Shown: positions 9,800 through 18,749, numbered from the stretch's first letter. The stretch: DNA of 64,000 nt from Enterococcus sp. HY326 (GCF_026157065.1 NZ_JANLGQ010000002.1:310001-374000); one strand, 5' to 3'. Numbers and translations: made by a program. Notes: a model not told the origin generated them from the letters alone.

Positions 9800-10949
9800 A
9801 AAAGGTTAATTGATCGATTCGGTCAAAGGCTTCCCGCAAAATTTCTAAATTTTGCGTAGCGGCTAGGCGAATGTGTTGATCACCAGTGGTTTCCCCGAAG
9901 GCCTTACCGGGAATGACTAAAACTTTGGTTTCTTTTAAAAGTTTTTCCGTGAAGGCGACGGAATCTAAACCAGTTTTTGCGATATTGATATAAGCATAGA
10001 TGGAGCCTTTAATCGGTCGCAGCGATAAAAAAGAATTAGCAGCAACGCGTTTTTCAATATATTCTAAGCGTTCTTGAAAAACATTGGTAACTTGCGGAAC
10101 TAATTCAGCGTAATGCTCTAATCCGTAAATGCCTGCCCGTTGAGAAAGAGTCGGGGCAGAGTAGGCTACGCTTTCGTTAATCATTTTAGCAACTGCGTTG
10201 ATATCAGCCGGGCCAATCATATAGCCTAAACGCCAACCAGTCATGGCAAAAGCTTTGGAGAAACTACCAAAAGTAATCGTGTTTTCCGGTGCAAAGCTGG
10301 CCATCGGCATAAAATCTTCGTAATAGGTGAAGGCTTCATAGACTTCATCGGATAAAATCAAAAGATCTTGTTTGATGGCTAAGTCGGCAATCACCTGAAA
10401 GGTTTCCTTTGAAAAAACTGCTCCAGTTGGATTATTCGGCGAATTCAATAAAATCGCTTTGGTTTTTGGTGTGATAGCGGCCTCCAACAAGCTAACATCT
10501 AATTGAAAATCATCTTTTTCATAGGTTGGTACAAAAACTGGGACACCGCCAGCAAAGATAACTTGATCTTTGTAAGGAGAGAAGTAGGGTTCATGGATGA
10601 TTACTTCGTCGCCGGGATCAAGGATGGCTTGAAAAGCTAGATAGATGCCATGAAGAGCGCCTACTGTTGCCCAAATTTGATTTAGTTCAAAGGCTAAGCC
10701 ATATTGCGTCTGGTAAAATTTTTGAATAGCAGCCAATAATTCTTGGCTGCCTTCTGAGGCCGTGTATTTTGTATGACCGGCTTTGGCGGCAGTCATTGCG
10801 GCATCAATAATTTTCTCATCAGTGATTAAATCGGGATCACCGATGGAAAGATTAATTAAGTTATCTGTATGACTGGCTAGAGCACCAATCTCCATTAAAA
10901 TATTTTCCTTTGGCGCATGAAATCTTTTGGCGATTTTTGATGTTTTCAT
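9798..10949 (-). CDS. Class I/II PLP-dependent aminotransferase
   Basis: This 383-residue fold-type I aminotransferase shows NSPNNPTGAV for substrate carboxylate binding, the DEVYEAF segment with the PLP-binding Asp/Tyr, and the SFSKAFAMTGWR motif with Lys232 as the Schiff-base lysine. It is closest in pattern to the PatA/AspC subgroup acting on aspartate or aromatic amino acids; exact substrates are not clear. The ATG at 10949 has GAAGGG upstream and begins MKTSKIAKRF. A 25-residue in-frame extension overlaps an intergenic repeat and is rejected. A glutamine/polar amino acid transporter lies upstream on the same strand behind a repeat element, which hints at shared amino acid metabolism but not a tight operon. 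Confidence 0.9.
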   Translation of the reverse strand: MKTSKIAKRFHAPKENILMEIGALASHTDNLINLSIGDPDLITDEKIIDAAMTAAKAGHTKYTASEGSQELLAAIQKFYQTQYGLAFELNQIWATVGALHGIYLAFQAILDPGDEVIIHEPYFSPYKDQVIFAGGVPVFVPTYEKDDFQLDVSLLEAAITPKTKAILLNSPNNPTGAVFSKETFQVIADLAIKQDLLILSDEVYEAFTYYEDFMPMASFAPENTITFGSFSKAFAMTGWRLGYMIGPADINAVAKMINESVAYSAPTLSQRAGIYGLEHYAELVPQVTNVFQERLEYIEKRVAANSFLSLRPIKGSIYAYINIAKTGLDSVAFTEKLLKETKVLVIPGKAFGETTGDQHIRLAATQNLEILREAFDRIDQLTF

Positions 10950-10980
10950 TTTCAATTTCCCTTCACGATAAAAAATAAAA

Positions 10981-11166
10981 GTGGCTGCGACACAAGTATT
11001 TAACAGTAAAATTATCCGAATCAAATTGTTTTTGGAATTCAGTAGGCTGGCTAATAGAATTTTTCTGTTAGCCAGCTGTTGAATCTACATGACAATTACA
11101 CAATATTTTCTGTCTCTTTTCAATATTGTTCGGAATAAAATCTGTCTTAACTTGTGTCACGGACAC
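10981..11166. repeat. Intergenic inverted repeat, copy C of the TCTGTGACAAAAG family
   Basis: The arms 10981-10997 and 11147-11166 end in GGCTGCGACACAAGT and its near-complement. Inside are two further perfect dyads: GCTGGCTAA/TTAGCCAGC (about 11047-11075) and CAATATT/AATATTG (11101-11128). This is the longest copy in the window (186 bp) and fills the space between glnQ and the aminotransferase gene. Confidence 0.65.
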
Positions 11167-11187
11167 TTTTAATTTAGCTAAAATGAC

Positions 11188-11910
11188 TTAGAGGACTTTT
11201 GCCAGAAAATCTTGAGTCCGCGGATTTTGCGGATTGCCGAAAACTTCTTCTGGGGTGCCTTCCTCTTGAATAATGCCGGCATCCATAAAGATTACCCGAT
11301 CAGCTACTTGGCGGGCAAAGCTCATTTCATGGGTAACGACCACCATGGTCATGCCATCATTAGCCAAACTTTGCATAACGGATAGCACTTCACCAACCAT
11401 TTCCGGATCAAGGGCCGAAGTCGGTTCATCGAAAAGCATCACGTCTGGATTCATTGCCAAAGCGCGAGCGATGGCCACCCGTTGCTGTTGTCCCCCGGAT
11501 AAACTAGAAGGATAAACTTCAGCTTTATCACTTAAACCAACCCGTTCAAGTAAAGCCAATGCCGTTTTCTTGGCGGCTTCAGCATCTTCTTTTTTTACTT
11601 TAATTGGACTAATCGTCAAATTTTCTAAAACAGTTTTATGAGGAAAAAGGTTAAAACTTTGAAACACCATTCCCATTTTTTGCCGTAGGGAATCAATGTT
11701 GACGCCCTTTTCTAAAATATTTTGACCTTCAAATTCAATCTTGCCTTTGGTTGGCATTTCTAATAAATTCATGCACCGCAGGAAGGTGGATTTTCCGCTA
11801 CCGGAAGGGCCGATAATTACGACCACTTCACCAGCTTCAACATTTAAATCAATGCCCTTTAAGACTTCATTGTCACCAAAGCTTTTGTGTAAGTCAGTTA
11901 TATTAATCAC
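11188..11910 (-). CDS. glnQ: Polar amino acid (glutamine-type) ABC transporter ATPase
   Basis: This 240-residue ATP-binding subunit has Walker [10 protein letters not shown] at 34-42, Q-loop FQSFNLFPH near 83, signature LSGGQQQR near 137 and Walker [14 protein letters not shown] near 158. The pattern fits the HisP/GlnQ family of polar amino acid importers on the inner face of the membrane. Its start overlaps the end of the upstream fused binding-protein/permease gene by 8 bases, so the two are translationally coupled and form one complete importer. Substrate assignment to glutamine rests on family resemblance; glutamate, arginine or cystine are possible. Confidence 0.9.
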   Translation of the reverse strand: MINITDLHKSFGDNEVLKGIDLNVEAGEVVVIIGPSGSGKSTFLRCMNLLEMPTKGKIEFEGQNILEKGVNIDSLRQKMGMVFQSFNLFPHKTVLENLTISPIKVKKEDAEAAKKTALALLERVGLSDKAEVYPSSLSGGQQQRVAIARALAMNPDVMLFDEPTSALDPEMVGEVLSVMQSLANDGMTMVVVTHEMSFARQVADRVIFMDAGIIQEEGTPEEVFGNPQNPRTQDFLAKVL

Positions 11911-13405
11911 TAGTTTTCATTCTCCTTTCAGCAACACCTAATAAACGAGACAAGGCGAAGGTTAAGACGAAGTAAATTAAGGAAACAATCACGTAAGGCA
12001 TGAAGGCCCGGAAGCTGGCGCCTTGAACCACACCAGTTTGGAACATTAATTCCGCCACACCAATTACCGATACGACAGAAGATTCTTTAATGACAGTGAC
12101 AAATTCATTTCCTAAAGCCGGTAAGATATTTTTAATTGCCTGTGGAAAGACAATGTAGCGCATCGCTTGTGTTTGATTCATTCCTAGTGAACGAGCGGCT
12201 TCCATCTGACCTTTATTGACAGCGCCAATCCCAGCCCGAATAATTTCCGCAACATAAGCAGCACTATTTAAAGAAAGGGCAATACAGCCGGCCACTAGAT
12301 TGGACACATTGAGATTTAACATTGTGGTTCCGAAATACACAATAAAAATTTGCACCAATAGTGGTGTTCCTCTGACATATTCAATGTAGATAATCGCCAA
12401 AGCCCGCAAAATTTTATATTTTGAAAGTTTCATCAAGGCAAAGACGCTACCTAAGACAGCTCCGAATAGCACACCGACAAAGGCTAATAGTAAAGTATAA
12501 CCAGTCCCGGAAATAAAGTAAGGCATGTATTTTTCAAAGAAGCTGGTGTCATCTTGGAACATCAATTCATTGGCTTCTTCTTGATATTCAGCTAATAAAT
12601 CAGAGCCAGTAATTTCACTAATAGAGTCATTGATGGCTGCTAAAAATTGTGGTGAATTTTTATTGACAGCTACAGCGGTTTGTTTGGTACCGTTCACGAA
12701 GGTTACATCATCGGCGATTGTCAATGTTGTATTTTGTTGTACGTAAGCATCGGCAACGGGTCCTTCTAAAACAACCGCATCGACTTTACCAGTGGTTAAG
12801 TTGGTGATTAAATCTGGCACTTTTTGTAGTGAAGTCAAAACAGAGCCAGTCATTTCCGTTTGTGCCAATTCTTCTTGCGTCGTTTGTTTTTGAACGCCAA
12901 CCGGTACGCCGTTAAAGTCAGCAGTGGAAGTATACTTATCTTTGTCAGCAGCCCGCACGACCACTTTTTGCGTCACCGTCATATAGGGATCAGAAAAATC
13001 AACTTGTTCTTCCCGTTCCGGTGTTGGAGACATGCCGGAGATAATCATGTCAATCTTATTTGTCGTTAGTGCTCCTAAAAGAGCATCAAAACCTAGCTCT
13101 TGAATTTCCAGTTCAACACCTAAACTATCCGCAATATGTTGAGCAATTGAAATATCAAAGCCCACGATGGTATCTTTACCATCGACAGTCGCATGAAATT
13201 CATAAGGTGCATAGTCTGCCGACAAGCCGACAATTAATTTGCCACTAGAAATCACCTTTTCATATGTTGCATCCGTCTCAGCAGTTGTGGCAACTGCGGT
13301 ATCTGATCCAGAAGTTGAAGTTGCCTGAGCTGCTGCTGGTAAAAATGAACCGGCAACTGCCAGCAAGGCAATCAGCGAAAACAGCCAATTTTTCCATTTT
13401 TTCAT
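11903..13405 (-). CDS. Fused amino acid-binding protein and permease of a glutamine-type ABC importer
   Basis: One 500-residue protein carries a signal peptide (residues 1-28, ending AAAQA), a family 3 solute-binding domain (about 52-275) and a HisM/GlnP-type permease domain (about 290-500). The permease part shows [13 protein letters not shown] and the EAA loop [10 protein letters not shown] near residue 405. Such GlnP/GlnHP fusions are typical of lactic acid bacteria and enterococci, in which binding domain and channel are one polypeptide. It is the first gene of a two-gene operon with glnQ. The usual substrates are glutamine, glutamate or asparagine; the exact one is inferred. Confidence 0.92.
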   Translation of the reverse strand: MKKWKNWLFSLIALLAVAGSFLPAAAQATSTSGSDTAVATTAETDATYEKVISSGKLIVGLSADYAPYEFHATVDGKDTIVGFDISIAQHIADSLGVELEIQELGFDALLGALTTNKIDMIISGMSPTPEREEQVDFSDPYMTVTQKVVVRAADKDKYTSTADFNGVPVGVQKQTTQEELAQTEMTGSVLTSLQKVPDLITNLTTGKVDAVVLEGPVADAYVQQNTTLTIADDVTFVNGTKQTAVAVNKNSPQFLAAINDSISEITGSDLLAEYQEEANELMFQDDTSFFEKYMPYFISGTGYTLLLAFVGVLFGAVLGSVFALMKLSKYKILRALAIIYIEYVRGTPLLVQIFIVYFGTTMLNLNVSNLVAGCIALSLNSAAYVAEIIRAGIGAVNKGQMEAARSLGMNQTQAMRYIVFPQAIKNILPALGNEFVTVIKESSVVSVIGVAELMFQTGVVQGASFRAFMPYVIVSLIYFVLTFALSRLLGVAERRMKTSD

Positions 13406-13480
13406 TCAATAATCGCTCCCTTTTACAAAATAAAATGAATAATAATTGCATAAAAATTCATTTGTGTTTTTCTGTGAATT

Positions 13481-13508
13481 ATAATATCATAAAATCTGTT
13501 AAAGTCAA
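13481..13508 (-). promoter_or_regulatory. Promoter of the fused glutamine-type transporter gene
   Basis: On the minus strand, TTGACT (13508-13503) is followed by a 16-bp spacer and TATTAT (13486-13481); an overlapping TATAAT sits three bases further downstream. About 75 bases of leader remain before the ATG at 13405, containing an ATGAAT...ATTCAT dyad of unknown use. Confidence 0.55.
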
Positions 13509-13625
13509 AGGGCAAAAAGGACTTTTCAGAAATTTTTTTTGGAAAAACCTTTTTAAAGGCGCTTTTTTTGTTTCGTATAAAACTAATAAAGATTTAATTT
13601 ATTTCAGGAAAAAAAGGAGAAGAAG

Positions 13626-14723
13626 ATGAATCAACCACTTATTGTCAGAGGTGCTCCGCAGGAATATGAATGTCATGAAGGAGCTTGGCAGCAGCTTTCG
13701 GCGCATTTAGAACGGCGCCAATTAAAAAAGGTTCTAATCCTTCACGGTAAAAAATCTTGGCAGGCTGTCCAAAACTTTTTGCCCAACCTGACTGATTTTT
13801 CGGTTCATTATGAATACTATGGCGGTGAGTGTACAGACGCCCATGCCCAAGTATTTGTGGACATGATAAAAAAAGAACATTTTGAAGTGGTAGTGGCAAT
13901 CGGCGGTGGCAAAGTTTTAGACACTGGCAAACTGGCCTCCATTAGAGCGCAGGTGCCCGTCTTTTGTCTGCCGACCTTAGCCGCAACCTGTGCAGCCTAT
14001 GCATCTTTAAGCGTGGTCTATAATGAAGACGGCTCAATGGATCGCTATGATATTTTTCCTGTCAGCAATGCCTTGGTTTTAATTGAACCCCGGGTCATTT
14101 TAGAATCGCCAATTGAATTGATGGTGGCAGGGATTGGGGACACTTTAGCCAAATGGTACGAGGGCATTTCTATCATTGAACAGATTGAAGAAAAACCAAT
14201 TGAAATAACTGTAGCAGAATTTGCTGCCAAGCAATGCCAAGTTGTATTACTAAGAGACAGTCAAGCGGCCTTAGCGGCGATGGAAAAAAATGAACTAAAT
14301 CAGGCCTTCTTAAATGTTGTTGAAACGAATATTCTATTAGCCGGCATGGTGGGGGGCTTTGGCGATGAATATGGTCGCACGGCTGGGGCCCATTCAATTC
14401 ATGATGCCCTAACCATCTTGCCTCAAAGTCATCAGCAACTTCACGGCAACAAAGTGGCTTATGGCGTGCTGGTGCAGTTGGTAATGGAAAATAAGTGGCA
14501 AGAGCTGGAAGAATTACTTCCTTTTTACGATGAACTGCACTTGCCGAAATCCTTAGCCGCTATGGAAATGACCTTGACTGCTGAAGAAATAACAGCCGTG
14601 GCCAAACGGGCTGTTTTGCCTGACGAGACGATTCATATGATGAGAGGGACGATCACAGCAGAAAAAGTCGCAGCAGCCATGAATAATTTAGAAGAATACA
14701 TGGCGGACAAAAAACTCTTATAA
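13626..14723 (+). CDS. GldA-like iron-containing alcohol dehydrogenase family protein
   Basis: This 365-residue protein follows the glycerol dehydrogenase fold: an N-terminal NAD-binding half with the GGGKVLDTGK motif near residue 98 and the PTLAATCAAY segment near 120. A C-terminal metal-binding half follows, with GIGDTLAKWYE near 168 and HSIHDAL near 258. The His residues in HSIHDAL and the Asp in GIGDTLAKW fit zinc/iron ligands, while the expected later HG...H site reads LHGNKVAYG. True GldA converts glycerol to dihydroxyacetone, but several related proteins have other substrates, so only the family is claimed. The ATG is preceded by AAAGGAG. It appears monocistronic. Confidence 0.8.
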   Translation: MNQPLIVRGAPQEYECHEGAWQQLSAHLERRQLKKVLILHGKKSWQAVQNFLPNLTDFSVHYEYYGGECTDAHAQVFVDMIKKEHFEVVVAIGGGKVLDTGKLASIRAQVPVFCLPTLAATCAAYASLSVVYNEDGSMDRYDIFPVSNALVLIEPRVILESPIELMVAGIGDTLAKWYEGISIIEQIEEKPIEITVAEFAAKQCQVVLLRDSQAALAAMEKNELNQAFLNVVETNILLAGMVGGFGDEYGRTAGAHSIHDALTILPQSHQQLHGNKVAYGVLVQLVMENKWQELEELLPFYDELHLPKSLAAMEMTLTAEEITAVAKRAVLPDETIHMMRGTITAEKVAAAMNNLEEYMADKKLL

Positions 14724-14805
14724 AAATCACAAAAGATTCAACGGCCTTTATTGGAAGTCGTTTTCTATTAATGCTAAAATAAATGTATAAAAGGAGGGAT
14801 TTCAA

Positions 14806-15030
14806 ATGGAAGAAAGAATTTTCTTTAACCAAGGTAATGCGCTAACCTCTGATGTGGATTTAAAAGCGTTGTATATTGCTGCTCAAATTGAAAAGGATAG
14901 TGGCCGTGATAAAGAACCTCTGGTTATTGCTAAAGACAAGCGCAATAACCAATATGTCCTCTTTTTTAAGGAAGATTTTCACGCCCTTAAAAATCCCGAT
15001 GACTACGAGATAGTAGAAGAATTGAATTAA
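14806..15030 (+). CDS. Small hypothetical protein, 74 residues
   Basis: The gene has a strong ribosome site (AAAGGAGGG) and an upstream TTGGAA...TAAAAT promoter-like pair. The protein is soluble, acidic and without Cys; the middle reads PLVIAKDKRNNQYVLFFKEDF, resembling a compact beta-hairpin protein. I do not recognise the family. A repeat element starts 20 bases after the stop. Confidence 0.6.
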   Translation: MEERIFFNQGNALTSDVDLKALYIAAQIEKDSGRDKEPLVIAKDKRNNQYVLFFKEDFHALKNPDDYEIVEELN

Positions 15031-15049
15031 ATAGAACAAAGTGAACCGA

Positions 15050-15150
15050 GTCTGTGACGAAAAGAAAACCAAAATGAGCAAAGGAATGCCAATTTTTTGA
15101 AAAAATTTGGCAAGGTGCCGCTCATTTTATGGGATACTTTAGTCGCAGCT
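15050..15150. repeat. Intergenic inverted repeat, copy D of the TCTGTGACAAAAG family
   Basis: Outer arms GTCTGTGACGAAAAG (15050-15064) and ACTTTAGTCGCAGC (15136-15149) are imperfect complements. Inside are a perfect 9-bp pair AAAATGAGC/GCTCATTTT (15071-15079 and 15120-15128) and a central CCAATTTTTTGAAAAAATTTGG-like hairpin. The three nested stems make a long rod-like fold directly upstream of the PhzF-like gene. Confidence 0.65.
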
Positions 15151-15188
15151 TTTGTTTGTCTGATAATAAAAATAGGTGGCTTAATCAA

Positions 15189-16055
15189 ATGGAAATTGCT
15201 GTGTATCAAGCAGATGTCTTTACCAAAAAAATAAATCAAGGAAACCCAGCCGGGATTGTTCCTGCGGCAGACAATCTGACCACGGATCAGATGCAAAAAA
15301 TTGCAGCCGAGATGGGCTTTAATGAGACGGTTTTTATTTTGACCAGTGAAGAATGTACCGCTGAGTTTCGCTATTTTACACCAGGGCATGAGACGCCTTT
15401 ATGCGGTCACGCAACAATTGGCGGTGTGAGATACCTTTTAGATGCTGGCTTGATTCAAGAGCATGCGCTCCTTAAAACAGAAGTCGGTCCAATCGAAATC
15501 AAAATAAACGCTGACGCTTTGACGATGGCCCAAAGTCAACCGAAGCAAACACCATTTCTCTCATCAAAAAAAGAATTGTGCAACGTCTTAAACATTCAAG
15601 AAGCAGATTTGCTAGAGGATTTGCCGATTGAATATGGCAATACTGGATCTTGGACTTTGCTAGTCCCTGTGAAAAGCGAGGCCGTCTTAGCAAAAATGGT
15701 GCCGCAAACGCTACGCTTTCCAGAAGTTTTAAAGGAAATTCCCCGTAGCTCGATTCATCCTTTTACTATTTTGGATCAAGAACAACGCTTATTCAGCGCC
15801 CGCCATTTTTCTTCGCCGTATTCTAAAACCATTGAAGATCCGGTGACTGGTACAGCGTCAGGGGTGATGGCAGCTTATTGTCAAAGATATCTCTATCCAG
15901 AAAAAAATCCGCTGACAATTTCAATTCAGCAGGGACGCTATTTGAAGCGGCCCGGTCAATTATTGGCAACGGCGACAAAAGCAGCTGGCAAAACTTTTAT
16001 CGAAATAACTGGAACAGCCATCATGAATCCTCAAGTGAAAAAAATTAATTTATAA
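15189..16055 (+). CDS. PhzF family phenazine biosynthesis-like protein (isomerase)
   Basis: This 288-residue protein has the two-domain diaminopimelate-epimerase-like fold. It starts with the typical YQADVFT...NPAGIV, has Glu46 in FNETVFI as the conserved catalytic acid and PLCGHATIGG near residue 73. The C-terminal domain shows DPVTGTASG near 218. PhzF itself isomerises a phenazine precursor, but most members outside pseudomonads have unknown substrates and no phenazine genes are present here. ATG 15189 has AGGTGG nine bases upstream; an in-frame extension to 15129 runs into the repeat element and is rejected. A terminator follows. Confidence 0.9.
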   Translation: MEIAVYQADVFTKKINQGNPAGIVPAADNLTTDQMQKIAAEMGFNETVFILTSEECTAEFRYFTPGHETPLCGHATIGGVRYLLDAGLIQEHALLKTEVGPIEIKINADALTMAQSQPKQTPFLSSKKELCNVLNIQEADLLEDLPIEYGNTGSWTLLVPVKSEAVLAKMVPQTLRFPEVLKEIPRSSIHPFTILDQEQRLFSARHFSSPYSKTIEDPVTGTASGVMAAYCQRYLYPEKNPLTISIQQGRYLKRPGQLLATATKAAGKTFIEITGTAIMNPQVKKINL

Positions 16056-16064
16056 ACTAACAAA

Positions 16065-16104
16065 AAGCTGCTATCAAGTTGGTCAAATTTGATAGCAGTT
16101 TTTT
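16065..16104 (+). terminator. Terminator after the PhzF-like gene
   Basis: CTGCTATCAA on the left pairs with TTGATAGCAG on the right, followed by TTTTTT. The loop is about 10 bases. Confidence 0.88.
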
Positions 16105-16187
16105 ATTGTCAGCAAAAAATGATAGTTGAGCATTCTTAGATAGGTTAAAAATAATGGGAAAACTAAAAATCTTATTCCTTCAAAAGT

Positions 16188-16232
16188 TTGACAAGAAACA
16201 AACCGAGTGATATATTTGTAACATGTTATAAA
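16188..16232 (+). promoter_or_regulatory. Promoter and palindromic operator candidate of the membrane-protein/XRE pair
   Basis: A -35 TTGACA (16188-16193), 17-bp spacer and -10 TATATT (16211-16216) form a strong promoter. A nearly perfect 18-bp palindrome with core TAACATGTTA (16219-16228, arms TTTg...tAAA) covers the start-point region. Its placement suggests binding by the XRE repressor encoded two genes downstream. Confidence 0.65.
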
Positions 16233-16240
16233 TACATCAC

Positions 16241-16675
16241 ATGAAAGTTGGACAAAAAATGAAAAAGAAAATACACTTAACTAGTAAAATTTATTCAATC
16301 GAGTTTTTAGCAGCAATGTTGTTTTATAGCATTGGTGTCTCATTAAGCACACCAAACACCAATCCAATTTATTTAAAATATCTTGTTATGGGAGTGATGC
16401 TAGTCGTAATTTCAGCAATTATTCTTTGGATAGCTCTGATGAATTCCGAGAAGATGGATGAACGAGCCCGTTACAATCTGTCAAAGGCCAGCAATTTAAC
16501 TATCATTGCAGCAATTTCGTTTTTCCTTTTATTAGGTGTCAGCTTATTGGCATTTTCTCTTCATATCCGATTAACAGCAGGTATTATGTCGTTTGTTGTA
16601 GCTGCTATGTTAGCTTTTCACGCATTATCCTTCCTCACTTTTGAAAATGTAGGCTTATCTAATGGGAAAAATTGA
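16241..16675 (+). CDS. Four-helix hypothetical membrane protein paired with an XRE regulator
   Basis: The 144-residue protein has four hydrophobic segments (about residues 19-36, 46-67, 83-104 and 110-132) with a charged loop SEKMDERARYN in the middle. That loop position and the following XRE gene match a common arrangement of small membrane proteins with MDERA loops encoded beside small HTH regulators in Firmicutes. The function is unknown. ATG 16241 is close to the predicted transcription start and lacks a good ribosome site; ATG 16259 is an alternative. Its 3' end overlaps the regulator gene by 14 bases. Confidence 0.65.
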   Translation: MKVGQKMKKKIHLTSKIYSIEFLAAMLFYSIGVSLSTPNTNPIYLKYLVMGVMLVVISAIILWIALMNSEKMDERARYNLSKASNLTIIAAISFFLLLGVSLLAFSLHIRLTAGIMSFVVAAMLAFHALSFLTFENVGLSNGKN

Positions 16676-16880
16676 AACGAATTTAAAAGAATATCGTGAA
16701 GAGCGGGGGCTGACCCAAAAAGATTTGGCTGAACAAGTCGGAGTTAGAAGAGAAACTATCGTCCATTTAGAGAAAAATAAGTACAACCCATCTTTAGAAC
16801 TGGCTTTGGAAATTGCTAGAATTTTTGAAGTGCCAGTCGAAAGTTTATTTCGATTAAAAGAAGAACCTAAAAAAAGCTGA
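16662..16880 (+). CDS. Small XRE-family helix-turn-helix regulator
   Basis: This 72-residue protein is little more than one HTH domain: LKEYREERGLTQKDLAEQVG gives helices 1-2, and RRETIVHLEKNKYNPS gives the recognition helix and turn. Such YgzD-type regulators usually control the operon they belong to, often with an upstream membrane-protein gene. The start overlaps the membrane protein gene, so the two are coupled. The palindrome at 16215-16232 over the operon promoter is the natural candidate operator. The terminator directly overlaps the stop codon. Confidence 0.88.
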   Translation: MGKIETNLKEYREERGLTQKDLAEQVGVRRETIVHLEKNKYNPSLELALEIARIFEVPVESLFRLKEEPKKS

Positions 16881-16901
16881 CCTGTTGGGATCAGCTTTTT
16901 T
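16869..16901 (+). terminator. Terminator overlapping the XRE gene stop codon
   Basis: AAAAAGCTGA pairs with TCAGCTTTTT around CCTGTTGGGA, followed by a T-run. The left arm includes the TGA stop at 16878-16880. Confidence 0.88.
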
Positions 16902-16964
16902 CATAAAAGAGATAAAATCAAAATTCATTTTTGCTAATTTTAAAAGTTTGATTGATACATCATC

Positions 16965-17849
16965 CTACAACTGATTCATTTCAACCCCATAATCCTCCGC
17001 CACTTTTTTCAAGCTAAAGCCGCGTCCGTGAACTTCGCTGGCACTTAGGGTGATAAAGAAGGAGTGGTCATCAATTGAAAGGATGCGCTCTTTGACCTTT
17101 GGAAAATCCTTTTCACGAATAACGGTCATTAGTAATTTTCCTGGTTGCTGACTATAGCCACCTTCAATTGGGATTAAGGTAACCCCTAAATCCAATTCAT
17201 CGGTAATCACCCTGCGAATTTCTTGGTGCTTTTGGGAAATAATCAAAATATTTTTTGAGCGTACCAGTCCAATTTGAATGCCATCGACAACCCGACCAAT
17301 AATAAATAGGGCAATCAACGAGAATAAAACGACATCTGTACTGAATGCTAAAAATGCAGATAAAATTACCAAGCCATCTACAAAGAGAATCGCAATTCCC
17401 AGCGAGACTTTTAAATATTTATGCACAATTTGTGAGATAATCGCCGTTCCACCAGTCGAAGCATTCCCGCGAAAGACTAAGCCTAGACCAATCCCTGTGA
17501 TAATGCCGCCAAAGAGGGCTGCCAAAAAAATGTTTGTGGTTAAAACAGGAACATTGCTAGTGATCCCAACAAAAAAAGGATAAAGCAAGCTGCCATAAAT
17601 CGTCTTTAGCCCGGTTTCTTTACCTAACAGGATAAAGCACAAGAATAAAAGGGGAATATTAATGGCGTACAAAATAATTGCGGGATTCCAGTTGAAAAGG
17701 TGATTTAAAACCACACTAATTCCATTCGCACCCCCAGCGACAATCCGATTAGGCAGTAAAATAGAATTAATCGACAAAGCTAAGACAAAGGCCCCAACTG
17801 TGACAAATAGCGTATCTTGGACCAATTGTTTTTGAAAAAATTTCTGCAA
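16965..17849 (-). CDS. YitT family membrane protein (DUF161 plus DUF2179)
   Basis: This 294-residue protein has about five or six N-terminal transmembrane segments with LPNRIVAGGANGIS and FRGNASTGGTAIIS, the hallmark repeats of the DUF161/YitT domain. A C-terminal cytosolic DUF2179 domain (about residues 215-290) follows, with GGYSQQPGKLLMTVI. The family is widespread in Firmicutes with several paralogues and has no agreed function. The start is a TTG at 17849 with AGGAGG seven bases upstream; the upstream in-frame ATG gives an extra 24 residues without a ribosome site and is rejected. Confidence 0.88.
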   Translation of the reverse strand: MQKFFQKQLVQDTLFVTVGAFVLALSINSILLPNRIVAGGANGISVVLNHLFNWNPAIILYAINIPLLFLCFILLGKETGLKTIYGSLLYPFFVGITSNVPVLTTNIFLAALFGGIITGIGLGLVFRGNASTGGTAIISQIVHKYLKVSLGIAILFVDGLVILSAFLAFSTDVVLFSLIALFIIGRVVDGIQIGLVRSKNILIISQKHQEIRRVITDELDLGVTLIPIEGGYSQQPGKLLMTVIREKDFPKVKERILSIDDHSFFITLSASEVHGRGFSLKKVAEDYGVEMNQL

Positions 17850-18014
17850 AAGATTTCCTCCTCTAATAAAAATTACCAAACTGACTTCATCATAACATGA
17901 AGTTTTCCATAAAAAAATCACTGAAGAGGAGAAATTCCAGATATTTTTGCAAAAGTAAGCTTAATTGTGAAAATTCAAGTTAACAGCAAATTTATCATGA
18001 AGAAATTTTAATTG

Positions 18015-18383
18015 CTAGTCACTAATTGTATAACCGGCATCGCCTAACACCGAGATAGTCTTGGCTAGCTTGTCTTCTTTAATAAGAATATAGTCGGTAT
18101 TGTAAGTAGAAACGGCAAAGATGCTGATGTCCTGCTCTGCCAAAAGGCTAGCGATTTTTGCCAAGATACCTACAAGACTAAAATCTAAAACACCGACGAT
18201 TTTGAGAGCTCGCCAGCCATCTTCTCGATTCAAGGTGAGAGCTGGAACCTTTTCAGTCGGCAACACGACTGAACGTTCATCTTTAGTATTTGCAATAAAT
18301 AATGGACTGATAGTAAGGTCAAGCTCATTAAAATCTGCTATTTGAATAACTGAAAGAGGTGTCTGTAAAATTTCTAGTTTCAT
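18015..18383 (-). CDS. ACT domain-containing protein
   Basis: This 122-residue cytosolic protein is built from two ACT-like halves: an N-terminal half to about residue 55, and a C-terminal ACT domain with KIVGVLDFSLVGILAKIASLLAEQ followed by ISIFAVSTYNTDYILI. ACT domains bind amino acids and usually regulate metabolism. Stand-alone proteins of this kind resemble the regulatory part of aspartate kinase but have no assigned role. AAAGGAG precedes the ATG. It appears monocistronic. Confidence 0.82.
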   Translation of the reverse strand: MKLEILQTPLSVIQIADFNELDLTISPLFIANTKDERSVVLPTEKVPALTLNREDGWRALKIVGVLDFSLVGILAKIASLLAEQDISIFAVSTYNTDYILIKEDKLAKTISVLGDAGYTISD

Positions 18384-18497
18384 TAAATAAACTCCTTTAA
18401 ATTTTTTTGGTGTGTCTGAAAAGCCAAATATTTCTTATCTATTGTTACGGATGAGTTCGTGATTTGCAAGGGAGAAAATAGCAGGTAACAGCAACAT

Positions 18498-18528
18498 AAA
18501 AAACCGCCCAGAATTACTAGGGCGGTTT
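18498..18528 (-). terminator. Terminator of the 33-residue membrane peptide gene (minus strand)
   Basis: AAACCGCCC (18501-18509) and GGGCGGTTT (18520-18528) form a perfect 9-bp stem. The T-run lies on the minus strand, just downstream of the stop codon of the small ORF at 18539-18640. Confidence 0.88.
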
Positions 18529-18538
18529 CACATTAAGC

Positions 18539-18640
18539 TTAAAGCTTAGGTCTAAAAATAAAATATGCGAGACCTAAAATGACGACAACAATTACTAGAT
18601 AAAATAGAAAAGTGGCAAAGCCGGATAAAAGTCTTTTCAT
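18539..18640 (-). CDS. 33-residue single-span membrane peptide
   Basis: This short gene starts with ATG at 18640 behind AGAGGTGA and ends in TAA at 18539. The peptide begins MKRLLSGF, has one long hydrophobic helix (about residues 8-29, rich in V, I, L and F) and ends FRPKL, so it has positive charges at both ends. It has its own extended -10 promoter (TGC TATACT at 18699-18691, minus strand) and its own strong terminator, which argues for real expression. I do not recognise a family. Small regulators of membrane complexes, stress peptides or type I toxins all have this build; no antisense RNA signature was seen to favour a toxin. Confidence 0.65.
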   Translation of the reverse strand: MKRLLSGFATFLFYLVIVVVILGLAYFIFRPKL

Positions 18641-18749
18641 ATGAATCACCTCTAGTTAAAAACGACCTGATATCTTTTAAAGTTATTTCTAGTATAGCAC
18701 AGAGGGAAGACCAGCAGCCGATTGCCAGTATTTCATTCTAGATTTACAT

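Noticed and set aside
13264-13629. A 121-codon plus-strand frame overlapping the transporter start
   Set aside because: It runs antisense to the signal-peptide region of the fused transporter and then through its promoter; no ribosome site and no recognisable protein.
15129-15188. Longer N-terminus for the PhzF-like protein
   Set aside because: The extension lies inside repeat element D and has no ribosome site; ATG 15189 has AGGTGG correctly spaced and gives the normal family start.
18539-18640. Type I toxin-antitoxin locus
   Set aside because: The 33-residue peptide has the right size, but no convergent antisense RNA promoter or direct repeats were seen, and it does not look like Fst.
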